From Adiantum capillus-veneris (taxonomy: Eukaryota; Streptophyta; Polypodiopsida; Polypodiales; Pteridaceae), in contig CM043947.1 of NCBI GenBank assembly GCA_014529385.2, positions 103,873,311 to 103,937,310 of the forward strand: DNA of 64,000 nucleotides. Reading direction: 5' to 3'. The notes under the pieces were generated by a model, which worked only from the letters and a program-made list of their open reading frames with translations, made no database searches and was not told where the DNA came from. A program made the position numbers and the translations under genes. Positions within the stretch are counted from its first letter, which is position 1. Every line of letters begins with the position of its first letter. Below, piece by piece: positions 10,153-21,434 of this stretch.

Positions 10153-11886
10153 TGTGAGGTCCCTGCCCCTTTTTGAGAGGAGCGGAGTACCTTTGATAGG
10201 TCTCTAATCCTGAAAAAGAAAAACCAACGGACATTGCCTTAGCTACTACGTAGCCACGGGCATGAACCGTTAGTGAAGGATTGGTCCTATCTCCCTATGG
10301 CAGAGCGTCACCACCATAACCCTATCTAAAAACTATCTATAATCGATTATACCTAAAAGTATAAATCTTAGAGTGACCACCTGTGGGCTTTTTTCCCCAT
10401 GTTTCAGAAGCACAGCCACCAAGGTTTGTCTCTTTTAAGATTTATGACTTTGAAAAAAACAATTTCTAGCGTTGGAAAGTTACCCGACTCATCGGGTCCA
10501 CCTGTCCATAGAATGATACCGTCGCGGTATCATTCTCCCACTTTCCACACCACACTCACCCTTCTTTTGTTATCTAATTACTACCACACTGTTTAAACAT
10601 ACATGTTCCTTTACTTTATTTATGATAGTGGTTCGTTAAAACATCCCTTTAAACAATATTACAAACAATAGTCAAACAAGAAGTCGTCCAATTTTAAACC
10701 AACAACCCTTGGATTAGGTTCACTCAAGAATCTCTACTGGCACTATTATGTCCGATCGGTATATACATTATTTATAAAAACACTTGTCCTCATGAGTATC
10801 CCATACTGCTCGACAAGTACTTGTTGTGCTAATCTGGGCGTACTCCCGCCACAGCAACAACGGTGCCAATCTGGGCGTCATCCTCACACCACGGCAAAAC
10901 AAAACTGCAGTATCCAGCTGGGCTAATCTGGGTGTACTCCCACCACAGCATCAGCGGTGCCATCCTGGGCGTCATCTCACGCCTTGGCAACTGCCACATA
11001 ATGCCAACGCTAATAAGTAGAGAGACTTGAGAGAAACCATACCGAAGGTTTTGGATAAAACATTCTTTCCTATAGCAACCAATTTAACCAGACATTCTTT
11101 CCTACTTGTCAAACATATGCCGAGTTTCTTGGGGTTAAGCCCCGTGGTTTCGGTCCGTGTTTTCTTTTCATAAGGTAAATATTATATTTCTATGGTCTTG
11201 CATATGCAATGATGCATAACTTGAAACTGCAATACTAACCTGTACCATAGCTCCGATTAGTCCGATTGGTGGAGACATAGCATGTTCCGCAGGAGTTTCC
11301 CCGTTACTTGTACCGGCTTCATGATCATTAGCGCCTTGTGTTCGAGCGCGCTTTGGAGCCATTTTTTTGTACTACACTTATGTTATACACTTAGAACTTT
11401 AAATTGGTCAATTTCCCTAGTAATCTCCTTGTTTCCAAAGAGAGTCTGTAATTTGAACCCTCGCCAACTCGGATTCACACTTAGTGTTTTTGTTCTATAT
11501 CTAATTTCTATACATCAAATATTTGCTAATCGTAATTAATCAAAAATTAAGTGTGTAAACTATGAGTGAAAGTTTAGGATTGCATTACTTTTATGCATGA
11601 CATTTCTAATCCAATTCTAACTTCCATTTCTATACTTCAACTAAATCAATTTTTGGTATTATTCAAAATTCTACTTAATCTAATTGACAATAAAATTGTT
11701 GAATGAGAATTTCATCATGTATAATAAGAATAAGATGAGTTTTCTTATGTATTAACTTTCAATTAACTATGCATAAGTTAATAGTGAAGATGTACTAACT
11801 AGAGAGAGTAGGTATACTTAGAGAGATTAAAGTAAGAGAAAACATACACACACATTTTTTCTAAAGTTAATTGAATCTTACTAATA
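10153..11886 (-). repeat. 5' LTR of the chromovirus, truncated
   Basis: It begins TGTGAGGTCCCTGCCCC and follows the 3' LTR closely for about 1,734 bp. It stops within the first ~70-bp tandem unit. About 1 kb of U3 found in the other LTR, including four repeat units, is missing. Confidence 0.9.
11240..11362 (-). CDS. Proposed gag exon 1 within the 5' LTR
   Basis: 41 codons from ATG (MAPKRARTQGANDHEAGTSN ... MVQ) end at CAG|GTTAGT, a strong plant donor. Joined in phase 0 to the acceptor at 9342/9341 it would supply the missing gag start; the intron would be about 1.9 kb and would span the primer site. Both LTRs keep the frame. Some plant chromoviruses (the CRM group) are known to start gag inside the LTR, so the arrangement has precedent. 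The exon is inferred from sequence only. Confidence 0.6.
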
Positions 11887-11891
11887 ACTTA

Positions 11892-13395
11892 TGTGTAGCG
11901 GAAATTAGCATGAACATAGTGGGAATTTTATTAGAATAGATTCCTAATGAGAATTACAAGAGTGCTTGGGTGGAGAGAGCAACAAAAAGCATAACACCTA
12001 GTTAGATAGCATCAACAATACTTTCAAAAGATAGAGAAATTAAGATATTGACAACAGTTGAGGACCGGATTTTCATGGAGCCGGTCCCCCCTCCAAAAGG
12101 CTTTGTATTATGGTTTCTCCCATCAAGAGAGACATTGTACAATACAATTCTTTGTGTTCCTTCAAGACTAGCTAGTGCAATGAAGATGGAAGCTTCATGC
12201 ACTAAGCAAAACACTTAACAAACACAACTTGAATTATCCCCATTCTCAGACCCAAGACCTCACACACCTTCGAAGATGGTGAGAGCTAGCAAGGTATGAG
12301 AGTAGATTGAGAGGAAGAAGGAGTATCTTACGAGAAAGATGTACATCTCCTCACATAATCACTCATATTAGCATAGCTTAGCTTAGTAATTAGCTTGGTA
12401 GAGGAGATGAGCATGCATTGAAGCTTGGCTCTTGGTTGGATTTGCATCCACATGCCAAGAGAGTGTTGATGTAGGCTTCTATCTCACAAGCTTGGAGTAG
12501 GTGATGAGTTCTCCATTAAAGATTGGGAAGAGATAGTCTTCTCTTTCTTCACACATGAGATTGTGTGAGTGTGTGTGTGATAATGCCAAGAAAAAATCAG
12601 CCCCCTCTCTCTCTTGGGCGAGCCCCCTTGCTATTTGCTCTTCCTGCAGCCTCGTTGGCCCTCCTCAAGTTAAGCCAATTACAATTAAGCAGCATACGTG
12701 ATAGCCTTTTGACATGTGTCCCCCTATCCCCTTTTGCGAGAGCTTGAGGTAATTAAATAATTAAACTAAACTCTCATTGGACCTCTTTGCCTCCTGGCCA
12801 ATAGGAATCAGGCAAGCCATGGGGCTCCTGAATGCTCATTGGACCCTTTGGGAGACTGCCCAATAGTCTTCTAGGAGACTTAATTCTTATTGGTTTCTTT
12901 TATTAAATGTTTTTAAATTAATTAAACTAGATTTACTCTAGCTTAATTCTCATTGGTCCACTTCAAGGGTCATCCAATAGGAATTGGGCACACCTTGTGG
13001 GCATCTGGGCTAGGGAGCTGACATGTGTCCCTAATTCCCTTTGTGTAAAGGGGCTTGTGTGTGTGTGTGTGTGTGTGGCTTTCTCTATCATCCCCTAGAA
13101 GAAGGGCTCTCCCCCTCTCATGTAGGGATGTGCATTGACTTTGGAGAGCACACAAAGCATCCAATTCCCCCTAAGCTTTAACCCTTTGGACACAACCTTT
13201 GAATTTTGGAACCTTAGCATTTTGGAAGTCTTAATGGGCTGAACCTTAGGGTATTTTTAGCCCATTGTTGCACATAGCTCTTTTGCAAATGGCCTCCCCT
13301 TTGGATCCCTATTTTCCCTCCTTTGGATCCCTATTGTGGCCGGTCTGCTAGCTTAACCAATATTCTAGCTTTTTCTCCCCTGGCACTTCCCCACA
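11892..13395. repeat. LTR-like block, orientation unknown
   Basis: It starts TGTGTAGCGG and ends CTTCCCCACA, giving TGTG/CACA termini over 1,504 bp, directly beside the truncated chromovirus LTR. It holds a short (GT)n run near 13050 and three CATTGG...CCAAT dyads, but no coding motif. There is no matching 5-bp flank and no convincing primer site or purine tract. It could be a solo LTR, an LTR remnant of another element or unrelated DNA. Confidence 0.3.
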
Positions 13396-13564
13396 TTAAA
13401 TGATCAGTTTAATATGAGAAAATCATTTAGGATAATTAGATATTGATTATTATGACATTCTCTCTTGTAACATAAGTCAAAGGATCTATTAATTTTCAAG
13501 CAGTATCAAATGGCTACAAAACTTCACACTAGTCATTGCATCAAGAAACTTCACACTAGTCCTT

Positions 13565-13745
13565 GCATCAAAAGTTTCGGAGCGACAATGGTGGAGAATA
13601 TGTTTCTAATAGGTTTGATGAATATTGAATCACTCAAGGTAGGCATTCATCATGAGCATATGGTTACCTAATCTCCTCAACAAAATGGATTTGTAGAATG
13701 CAAGAATAAGACCATCCTTAATAGCATGAAAGGTATTCCATCAAA
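13565..13745 (+). pseudogene. Copia integrase core, first part
   Basis: Frames with stops read LRSDNGGEY (catalytic Asp region) and then PQQNGFVECKNKTI, matching the copia DDE core (TPQQNGVAERKNRT) with the catalytic Glu kept. Gag, protease and the integrase zinc finger are absent upstream. The frame is broken by a MITE-like insertion from about 13746. Confidence 0.7.
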
Positions 13746-14177
13746 GAAAATTTGGATTCTCAAAGGGCCCCTATAAGGAGGTTTGATTTTGCCTCTCTTG
13801 TCCAAAGTGGGCAACCCAGTGAAGTACATAAACGCTTTGTCAAAACCTTATCAACTAATATATCATTGGAAAGATCTTAGAAAGTGGGTTCTAAATCCCC
13901 AGACTTTGACAAACTTGGAGTTGATTTAGGCCTCCCCAGTGAAGCTGAAATGTGGGGAGAGATTCCATTCACAAGACGGAGTTGTCACATAAAAAATGGA
14001 ATCTTCTAGAATATATGGAATTTGATGGCCTAATATATATCAATGGATAGATCTTGATAAGTACATTCTAAACCAAAAGTTTCGACGAGTTTTGATTTCA
14101 TTTGTAAATATTTTATCGTGCGCCCAATGGGAGAAAGTCAAAGTCCTTATAGGGCCCATTTGAGAGTCCAAAATCTC
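13746..14177. mobile_element. MITE-like insertion with ~30-bp terminal inverted repeats
   Basis: The left end AATTTGGATTCTCAAAGGGC (13749 on) pairs with the reverse complement of the right end at 14145-14173, ATTTTGGACTCTCAAATGGG. Both continue into CCCTATAAGG. It is about 430 bp, non-coding, and sits exactly where copia integrase is interrupted. I could not define a target duplication, so the superfamily is open. Confidence 0.65.
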
Positions 14178-14196
14178 CCTAATGTCATTCACTCTA

Positions 14197-14607
14197 GATT
14201 ATCTAGATAGTTTTGGGATGAAGTAGTTTTGATGATAGCCTTTATGAAAAATAATCTCCCTACAATTGCTCCTTCTAGTAAAATACCAATTACTATTTTC
14301 ACAAGTAAAATTTCTTTTTTCTCACACTTTTGTACTTTTGGGTGTATTGTATTCATGTAACTAAAGAGACACGTCAAAAGTTGAACCTATTTGTTAAAAA
14401 ATTATTTATATTGAATGTTTGGATATTTTCAAAGGACACAAATTTTATGATCCATCTTCAAAGGAGGTAATAGTAAGTCATGATTCCATTTTCAACGAGC
14501 AAATTATGGGTAGTGCATGGTCGATAGAGGATCCTCAAAGGACATTGTTTATAGATGATGTTGATGATACCTTCTTATTTCTTTTCCTCATGTTGATCTC
14601 ACTTTAG
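14197..14607 (+). pseudogene. Copia integrase, C-terminal part
   Basis: It resumes with FWDEVVLMIAFMKNNLPT and FTSKISFFSHFCTFGC, matching copia FWxEAV...N...SHLRVFGC. Then come FKGHKFYDPSSKEVIVSHDS and IFNEQ, matching the KGYRLFDPxTKKVIxSRDVVF segment. Several frameshifts separate the pieces. Confidence 0.7.
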
Positions 14608-14789
14608 AAGATATTATTGATTCTCCAAATAATGGTGCACAACAAACAACTATTATGATTCAAGATGATGTAGGTATTGATGTTTATGTTGATCATTCAA
14701 TTGATATCGAGCATGGTACTTGTCATGTTTGTAATGATAATATTTTTTATAATTCTCTCACTACATGCAAGGACCCTATGAGTTACAAT

Positions 14790-15480
14790 GATGTAGTGTT
14801 GCCTCACAAAAAGATCAATGGCAAGAGGCTATGGGAATTGAATATGAGTCTCTTCTCTCCAAAGGTACTTAGATTCTTATTGAGCCCATCTAGATGTACT
14901 TCTATTAAATGCATGGGTTTACAAACTTATAACCAAAGCAAATAGATCTTTTGACAAATTCAAAGCTCTACTAGTTTCCAAATGTTTCTCACAAATTGCA
15001 AGAGTTGGTTTTCACGAGACTTTTTCACCTATTGTTTGCACTACTACTATTTGTGCTATATTGGTATTTGATATTGAGTTGATTTGGATGTTTATCAAAT
15101 TGGTATTAGAAGTGATTTTCTTAATGGAGACCTCAAGGAAGATATATATAAAGAGAAACCTGTAGGTTTTATAGTCAAAGAAAAGGAGGATCTAGTATGT
15201 CTATTTTAGCAAGTATTTTATGGTCTCAAACAAGAGTCACGAGTTTGGTATCATAAGATTGATCTTTTTCTCATATCTAGTGGTTTTATCTCTTGTTTCT
15301 TGGATCCTAACTTAGATGAAAAAATGATATTTTTGTTAGTCTTGCTATATATGTGGATGAAACCATACTTATTTGAAACAATATCAACTTTCTTTAGCAA
15401 GTAAAGAATGCTTTGTCTTTTGTATTTGACATGATGGAACTAGGAGACATACACTCATGTCCTGGTATTCAACTACAATG
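14790..15480 (+). pseudogene. Copia reverse transcriptase remnant
   Basis: Motifs in shifting frames are ITKANRSFDKFKALLVSKCF, then FHETFSPIVCTTTI, matching IERYKARLVAKGF and ETFSPVVRMTTI. The catalytic box reads LAIYVDETILI near 15345, so the usual YVDD has become YVDE. There are multiple stops. Confidence 0.7.
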
Positions 15481-15539
15481 ATATCGTGAGAAGGGTGTTT
15501 TGATACTTTGTCAACCAAATTCATTCAAGACATTATTCA

Positions 15540-16178
15540 AAAAACTTCTTGGCCTCTACACATTATTGTATTAATCCTTATCTTGTGAGTTCCACCACAA
15601 ACTCTCAATTTGTGCAACAAGATGGACGATTGGCATTACATCAACCTTATGCTAACCTTGTTGGATGTCTCTTATTTGTTGGATTAAATACGTGTCCTCA
15701 TATTCTCTTTGCTGTAAATAATCTTGGACAACATCTTGCTTTCCCATCTCTTAAGAATTGGCCTATAGCAAAGTGTGTTTTGAAGTACTTAAAAGGCAAT
15801 GTTGTGAATTCTAAATTGATTTATTAACACTAGTACAAATCAAACTCTATGAATGTAGTTCATCTTTTGGGATATAGAGGTAGATTCAACAAGATCTTAT
15901 TTATCTATGTGCTCCTCAAGTAGAAATTGTTTATTTGTCTACAATTGTCTTGTTTCATGGATCAATAAGAAGCAACACCGTGTAGAAATTTCTACCGTAG
16001 AGGCTTAATATGTAGCTACATATTTAGCAATTTGAGAGTTAGAATGGCAACAACAAATGCTTGCAGATATTGGCCATCATCCACTATTGAGTACATCATT
16101 TTGATATGCTAATCAGAGTGCCATCAGTTTTGCTAAAGACTATGTCTAGCATAACAAGTCAAAACATACTGGTGTACA
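15540..16178 (+). pseudogene. Copia RT tail and RNase H remnant
   Basis: HQPYANLVGCLLFVGLNTCP then ILFAVNNLGQHLAFP and CVLKYLKGN match the copia region LVGSLLYLTNTRPDIAFAV...RYLKGT. Further right, LEWQQQMLADIG and NKSKHTGVHYH match the RNase H end (LxWLxxLLxDLG...HxRTKHIDIxYHF). It is broken by stops. Homology ends near 16283 where element A begins; no 3' LTR is visible. Confidence 0.7.
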
Positions 16179-16283
16179 CTATCATTGCGTACACTATGAA
16201 GTACGGAAAGACATAATCATGATTGAACATTATCATTGTGTATAGTATGAAAAAGTAAGGAGAGTCATAATCATTATTGAAGG
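16179..16283. repeat. Imperfect tandem duplication, ~50 bp
   Basis: TATCATTGCGTACACTATGA at about 16179 and TATCATTGTGTATAGTATGA at about 16229 head two similar copies. Each ends in a CATAATCATNATTGAA segment. They lie at the copia/element A junction. Confidence 0.6.
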
Positions 16284-16973
16284 TTGTGAAGCATCGGGAA
16301 TTTCTAAACCAATAACTCTAAAAACACTACCCTCTTACTTAAGAGATAGCGAAGATGAGTCCATAGTGTGTAAAAACAATCAGGTAAAAAGAGCAGAGCA
16401 GACCCTAGAGGTAGAAAATATCCATTCAATCATGTCAATGCCCATTCAATGTACTCTTACCTTCAGAGAACTATTAAAAATCAAACCATATTTATGGAAT
16501 GATTTACAAAAAGCTCTAGAGAAGGTGGGAATAACATGGCTAATTGCAAAAATTTTAGGTAAATTGAAACATGAATTGGATACCAAGGAGATTAGATACA
16601 TCCCTATGAATGAAGGCTGAGAATACTACGAGGGGGAAGAAGGAAACACAACCCTTTTAGTGAGATATAATGATGTAGAAACCATGGCAATACTGGATAG
16701 TGGATCTCGCATAGCCATATCAACAAAATCAATATGGAAATCATGGGGAAAACCATCCCCATTAGACAAACTCAAATGAAATTACAATTGGCTGATGGAC
16801 ACATAGAAAAACCCCTAGGATTGCTTGAAAAAGTGATAGTTAGTTCCTGTGGAATTGATTATACACATACTTTTGTGATAGTGGAATTTGGAAAGAAACT
16901 TAATTATGAAATCATCTTGGGAAGGCCATTCATGCGGCAAGTACATCTCATTCAAGATTAAGGAAACAATTAC
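16284..16973 (+). pseudogene. Element A gag-pol linker and first protease (PR1)
   Basis: The linker contains ENIHSIMSMPIQCTLTFREL and KIKPYLWNDLQKALEKVGIT, collinear with B. The protease active site is MAILDSGSRIAI near 16684 and the second retropepsin signature is EIILGRPFM near 16910. A TGA at 16618 and a frameshift near 16735 disrupt it. In the family this enzyme cleaves the Gag-Pol polyprotein. Confidence 0.82.
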
Positions 16974-18187
16974 TTGTACTTGAAGCAAGTGGGATCAATC
17001 ACACGGGTTAATCTAAAAGATCACACTTATAGAGATGTAATGAAAACACCCATTCAAGAATTTGACTCAGTCTCTTCAGTTGAATCAAAGCTTCCATCTT
17101 GGTTAAACAAAGACACATCTTTTTGGATGTGTCAAGCCTCAAAAAATGGGAGTTTTAAACGAGAATGTATCTTAGATAGGGATTTCATAGATGAAGCATA
17201 TATACCTAAACCCTTTCCGAAGCATTTGTTTGATCCATTTGAATGACTCAAATTTTGGCAACAATGGATGTATATGTGAATACATCTATGCCTACTCAAT
17301 TTTGCAATGAGGATGGTAATGACATAATTGCATACAAGTGATCTCAACCATTCACATTGAAGATGATTTTTAGGAACCCAAGGACTTACTCAAAGCTCAA
17401 CAAGTCTTTTCAGACCTTTATTATGATGCTATTAATGAGTTTGAAGAACATTCAACTACATCTGGTGATTCTGGGTCAGAAAAAGAATATGTGAGAGCCC
17501 AACTACTCCTAAAAGGAGGAGAGGAATTTTTTATTTATTTTCCAAACCAAAAATAAGAAGACAAAAATGGTATAGAAGAAAAAGAGATACAAAAAACATG
17601 AAATCTAAACCTATGCCATCAATTTCTAGCAGAACACAGTTTCTGATACAGATAGATACACATGATTGTGTCAAAGCCAAAATCACGGGTAGGTATCCTT
17701 CAGACAACAAACAAGGAACATCAAAAACATCAAGGAAAAAGAGAAAGAAAATTCAATCAAAACCTAAGCACTAGGATGATGAATCATCTATGACACGAGT
17801 TGACCGAAGAAAAAATATCAAGAGTTAAAGGAAACTCTAAAGGAGGTGTATATCACTGAAATGAAAGCAACCGAGGAAGAGAGTAAAGATTTAATGAGTG
17901 TTCCATCCTATTTACAAGAAATATACTCTCCAGGACTAAAAGATCATAGTAGAGTTAGGCTTGTAAGGGAACTAAGAAAGCATGGTGAGTCATATGAAGG
18001 ACCTCAAAATGCAAAGAAAATAGATCTAGCCGAACAAGGAGAAGAGACATGTCTACATTGCAAATGACTTGGCTGCAGAAGAAGAAGAGATTTTGCTAAG
18101 CTTAGTGAAATAATGCTGAGATATCTTTGCTTGGTCTTATAAAGATCTCAAGGGTATTGATCCAAAATTTGTCAGCATACCATACCT
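16974..18187 (+). pseudogene. Element A protease-RT linker
   Basis: Weakly conserved pieces match B: SVESKLPSWLNKDTSFWMCQ, PFPKHLFDPFE and a region around 17846-18067 with YLQEIYSPGLKDHSRVRLVR. Lys-rich segments and many stops are present. No enzyme motif is seen. The role is unknown. Confidence 0.6.
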
Positions 18188-19080
18188 ATGAGAGATGATG
18201 CAAAACCATGTAGACAACGACTATATACTTATAAGAAAACATTTTCCAAAAAGATCAAACAAGAGATAGAGAAGCTCAAGGAAGCCGAATTCATTTATGA
18301 AATTGAACGCATAGATTGGGTGTCTCCAGTTGTGGTGGTACCCAAGAAAAATGGAAAATTAAGAGTGTGTATCAATCTCCAAAAAGTGAATGCATCCACC
18401 ATTAGAGACAACTACCCTCTTCCAATCAACAGGCATGTTTTAGAATGAGTTGCAGGAAAAGAAGCTAATAGCTTTTTAGACGACTTTTTAGGGTACAATC
18501 AGCTTTTGGTTGATCCCGAAGATCAGCATAGAACTGCCTTTGCAATGTGTGGGTTATTTTTGCCCATAAGCTAGGTTATGCCTTTGGGGTTAACTAATGC
18601 TCCTGCCACCTTTCAAAGATTGATGAGCCATGCCTTCAAAAAATATCTTAGGAATATGATTCATGTGTACATTCATCAAATTGAGATGATCATTTTGAAC
18701 CTCTCAAAAAGGTATTTTAAAAATGTAGACTTTATAGGATTTGCTTAAATCCTGAAAAGTGCACCTTTATGGGCAGACAAGGAAAAATTCTTGGACATAT
18801 AGTGTCTAAAAACGGCATAGTGATCGACATGGATAAAATTCATGTTATTGTTGAATTTCCTAGGCCGACAATAGTCAAAGGGGTTCAGGCCTTCATGGGA
18901 CATTGTAGATATTATAGAAGATTCATTTACATGTATGCTATAGACGCAAAACCCATGTATGGCCTAAATACGCTCTTCGTAAGGATTGATGAGTGTGAAG
19001 AATCCTTCATGAAGCTTAAACAAGCTCTCCCTTCAACTCCAATATTGAAAGCACCAGGAATAAGATATTCCATATACATG
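18188..19080 (+). pseudogene. Element A reverse transcriptase
   Basis: RT motifs in order: WVSPVVVVPKKNGKLRVC, then IRDNYPLPI, the palm entry, VMPLGLTNAPATFQRLMSHA and the catalytic region near 18670, which now reads VYIHQI where B has VYMDD. Thumb motifs follow, HIVSKNGIVIDMDKI and VQAFMGHCRYYRRFI. The catalytic Asp pair is lost, so the copy is dead. Confidence 0.85.
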
Positions 19081-19743
19081 TTGACGCTTCCAATTTTTCC
19101 ATTGGGTGTATTTTAGCTCAACCAGGAGACAGAAAAATGGATTTTCCCATTTCTTATGCTAGTAGATAGCTGAATGTGGCAAAGAATAATTATACAACCA
19201 CCAAAGGAGAAGGATTGCAGATGATCTATGTCGTAAAAAAGTATAGACATTACCTATTAGCCCAAAAATCTGTGTTCTCTGTGGACCACCAAGATTTATT
19301 CTCGCGGGGTCCACTTCTATGTATGTAAGTATACCATGAGAGTTCAACAGGAGGGGTTTTTTAATTCAAAAATTTTGGGTAAATTTACATAAATATATTT
19401 AAATAAGGGGTTCATAAAGAAAGAGGGGTTGTTTTATTGATTCAAGATTCACATATGAGGGGTTTTTTAAATACCCTTTGAATGCACGTTGTATAGATGG
19501 TTTACATATAGTGAACCCCCCAAGGCTTTATTGTACTTGGTCAACAAGCCATGCAACATAGGGAGAATAGTGAGATGGTTCATCATTCATTTGGGATTTG
19601 ATTTCACTGTAGTTGTAAAAAGGGGCACCACACACCAAAGAGCAGCTCATTTATCAAGGATTATTTTTGGAGAACCACGAAAAGGGGTAGATGATGATCT
19701 ACCAGATGCATATATATTCTCTGTGGACATGATACCTCGTTGA
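19081..19743 (+). pseudogene. Element A RNase H, split by a small insertion
   Basis: Pieces match B: VDASNFSIGCIL, VKKYRHYLLA and SVDHQDL, then after 19524 YLVNKPCNIGRIVRWFI and THQRAAHLSRI. The 224-bp insertion at 19301-19524 falls between VDHQDL and YLVNK. A TAG near 19167 and frameshifts also occur. Confidence 0.8.
19301..19524. mobile_element. hAT-like MITE, 224 bp
   Basis: It starts CTCGCGGGGTCCACTTCTAT; the right end reverse-complements to CTTGGGGGGTTCACTATATG. That gives terminal inverted repeats of about 20 bp with mismatches. The 8-bp flanks are GATTTATT and GCTTTATT, one mismatch, as expected for hAT duplication. Element B lacks the insertion at the same codon position. Confidence 0.65.
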
Positions 19744-19879
19744 TTAAAAAATATGGTTTCATTGATGACTATATCTCAAGTGGATTCTCAAATACCACTT
19801 CTTATTACACCAAGTTTAATTGGGCAGTTGGCTATGTATCAATTACTAGATGGAAGGCTATACAAAATAAATTGAGATG

Positions 19880-21434
19880 GAATATTGATTTTGTGTATTA
19901 ATCCTGAGGAGAAATCCCAATACCTAAATCAAGCACACATTACCATAGTAGGACTTCACTTTGTTGAAGACCAAACTATGCAATGGATCTTGAGACTTGG
20001 AGTATTTTGGCCAACCATGAGGAGTGATGTTCACTCACTTGTGAAAGATTGTATTCAATTCCAGAAACAAACACCCATACCTCATGTGACATTATTTCAA
20101 ATATCACTCGTTCCTAAATGGAGCAACTATCTAGCTACTTACTTATCAAGCAGATATTTGAGTAAAAAGCCGTCAAAAAGCTATTGAAACTGAAGTAAGA
20201 GACTATGCTCTTATTGGAAGCCAATTGTATTGGAGAGGAAAGGACCAACATTTGCATCTCTGTGCAAATGAAGGTAAATATATACCCACTCTAGAACAAG
20301 CACATGTTGGATTAGCTGGAGGTCACTTTTCTAGTGAAACCACCACTAGAGCAATTTTAATGGCAAGCATATGGTGGCAAACACTTTTTGTAGATGCCAA
20401 AGAATATTTTTGAAGGAATGATGCATGCCAACAAGCAAAAATGCCAACCAAGGTAGATAGCATTCCTTTAAGACCATTAATGGGGGCTAGATCATTTGGA
20501 AAATGGGGCATAGATTTTGTCGGACCAATACAACCACCTGCTTATAGAACTCAAGCTCAATATCTGATTGTAGCTTACAGACTATTTGACCAAGGTCCAA
20601 GTGGGTAGAGTCTAAGGAAACCATGAAGAATGATGCTAGAACCACAGCCACATTCTTGTATGAGAATGTATTCACAAGATATGGACTTTCAATAGAAATT
20701 GTCAGTGATACGGAAACTCATTTACTCAATGAGGTAATTGAAAATCTGCTGAATGAATTTATGGTCATCCATAACGAATCTGCTCCATATCATCCACAAA
20801 GAGAATGGAAAAGCTGAGCATACGAATAAAATTCATAGCTCGGTAAGTGGTTAGTTCAGGACAAACTGATTGGGAAATGAATCTACATGCCACTCTATGG
20901 GCTTATAGAGTTTCATTAAAGACAAATTTAAATGCTACACCCTTTAATCTTGTTTATGGTCTTGATGTCGTAATACCGATAGAATTTCTATTTCCAATAC
21001 TAAGGGTAGCTAAAGATCTTGAGTGGACCGGACATGAATTGTCAGAGAGGCATGAATATTTAGAAAAGCTTGATGAGCAAAGGCTAATAGCTGTATCTCA
21101 TATCTATGCGCAAAAACAAAAGCAAAAACAATATTTTGATTCACATCTAGTCACAAAAATCTTCAAAAAAGGGGACCTAGTTTTAGTTAAGCAACACATT
21201 TCCAAGTTCAAGAAAAAGAGAAATGGATTGTTTATCATTGAAGACATATCTCCAAGTGGAGCAGTTAAGTTGTCCACTATAGATAGTGAACCAATGGCTA
21301 ACTGGACTAGTGGATGCCACTTAAATAAGTACCATTTGCCACCAACCAATGATTTGCTAGAGAAAATTCATGGAGCAAAGCAAAGAAATATTAAACAACA
21401 ACAAGTTATTGAGGAAGCTCAAGAGGAAGCTTGA
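19880..21434 (+). pseudogene. Element A integrase with two HHCC modules
   Basis: The first HHCC-like module is near 19930-20075: AHITIVGLHFVEDQTMQ, FWPTMRSDV, then CIQF where B keeps CPQC. The second, near 20295-20440, is AHVGLAGGHFSSETTTRAI with a decayed DACQ end. The catalytic core follows: KWGIDFVGPIQPP, EIVSDTETHL and YHPQ. The C-terminal part from 20847 has WAYRVSLKTNLNATPFNLVY and a basic tail around FKKGDLVLVKQH. Multiple stops and shifts occur. Confidence 0.8.

Larger units (their letters stand above)
2315..11886 (-). mobile_element. Ty3/gypsy chromovirus (Tekay/Del-like), minus strand
   Basis: The element has a complete 3' LTR (2315-5051), a 5' LTR truncated in U3 (10153-11886), an initiator tRNA-Met primer site and a purine tract. 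The order is gag, protease, RT, RNase H, integrase, chromodomain. Coding lesions visible on the minus strand are in-frame stops near 8994, 8217, 8014 and 7570 and a frameshift near 5235. LTRs of about 2.7 kb and a C-terminal chromodomain fit the Tekay/Del group. The left flank is AGATA; no right target duplication can be checked because the 5' LTR is truncated. Confidence 0.88.

Noticed and set aside
10826-11020. Small plus-strand frames in the chromovirus LTR
   Set aside because: They are antisense to the element, not conserved as frames between the two LTRs and without motifs.
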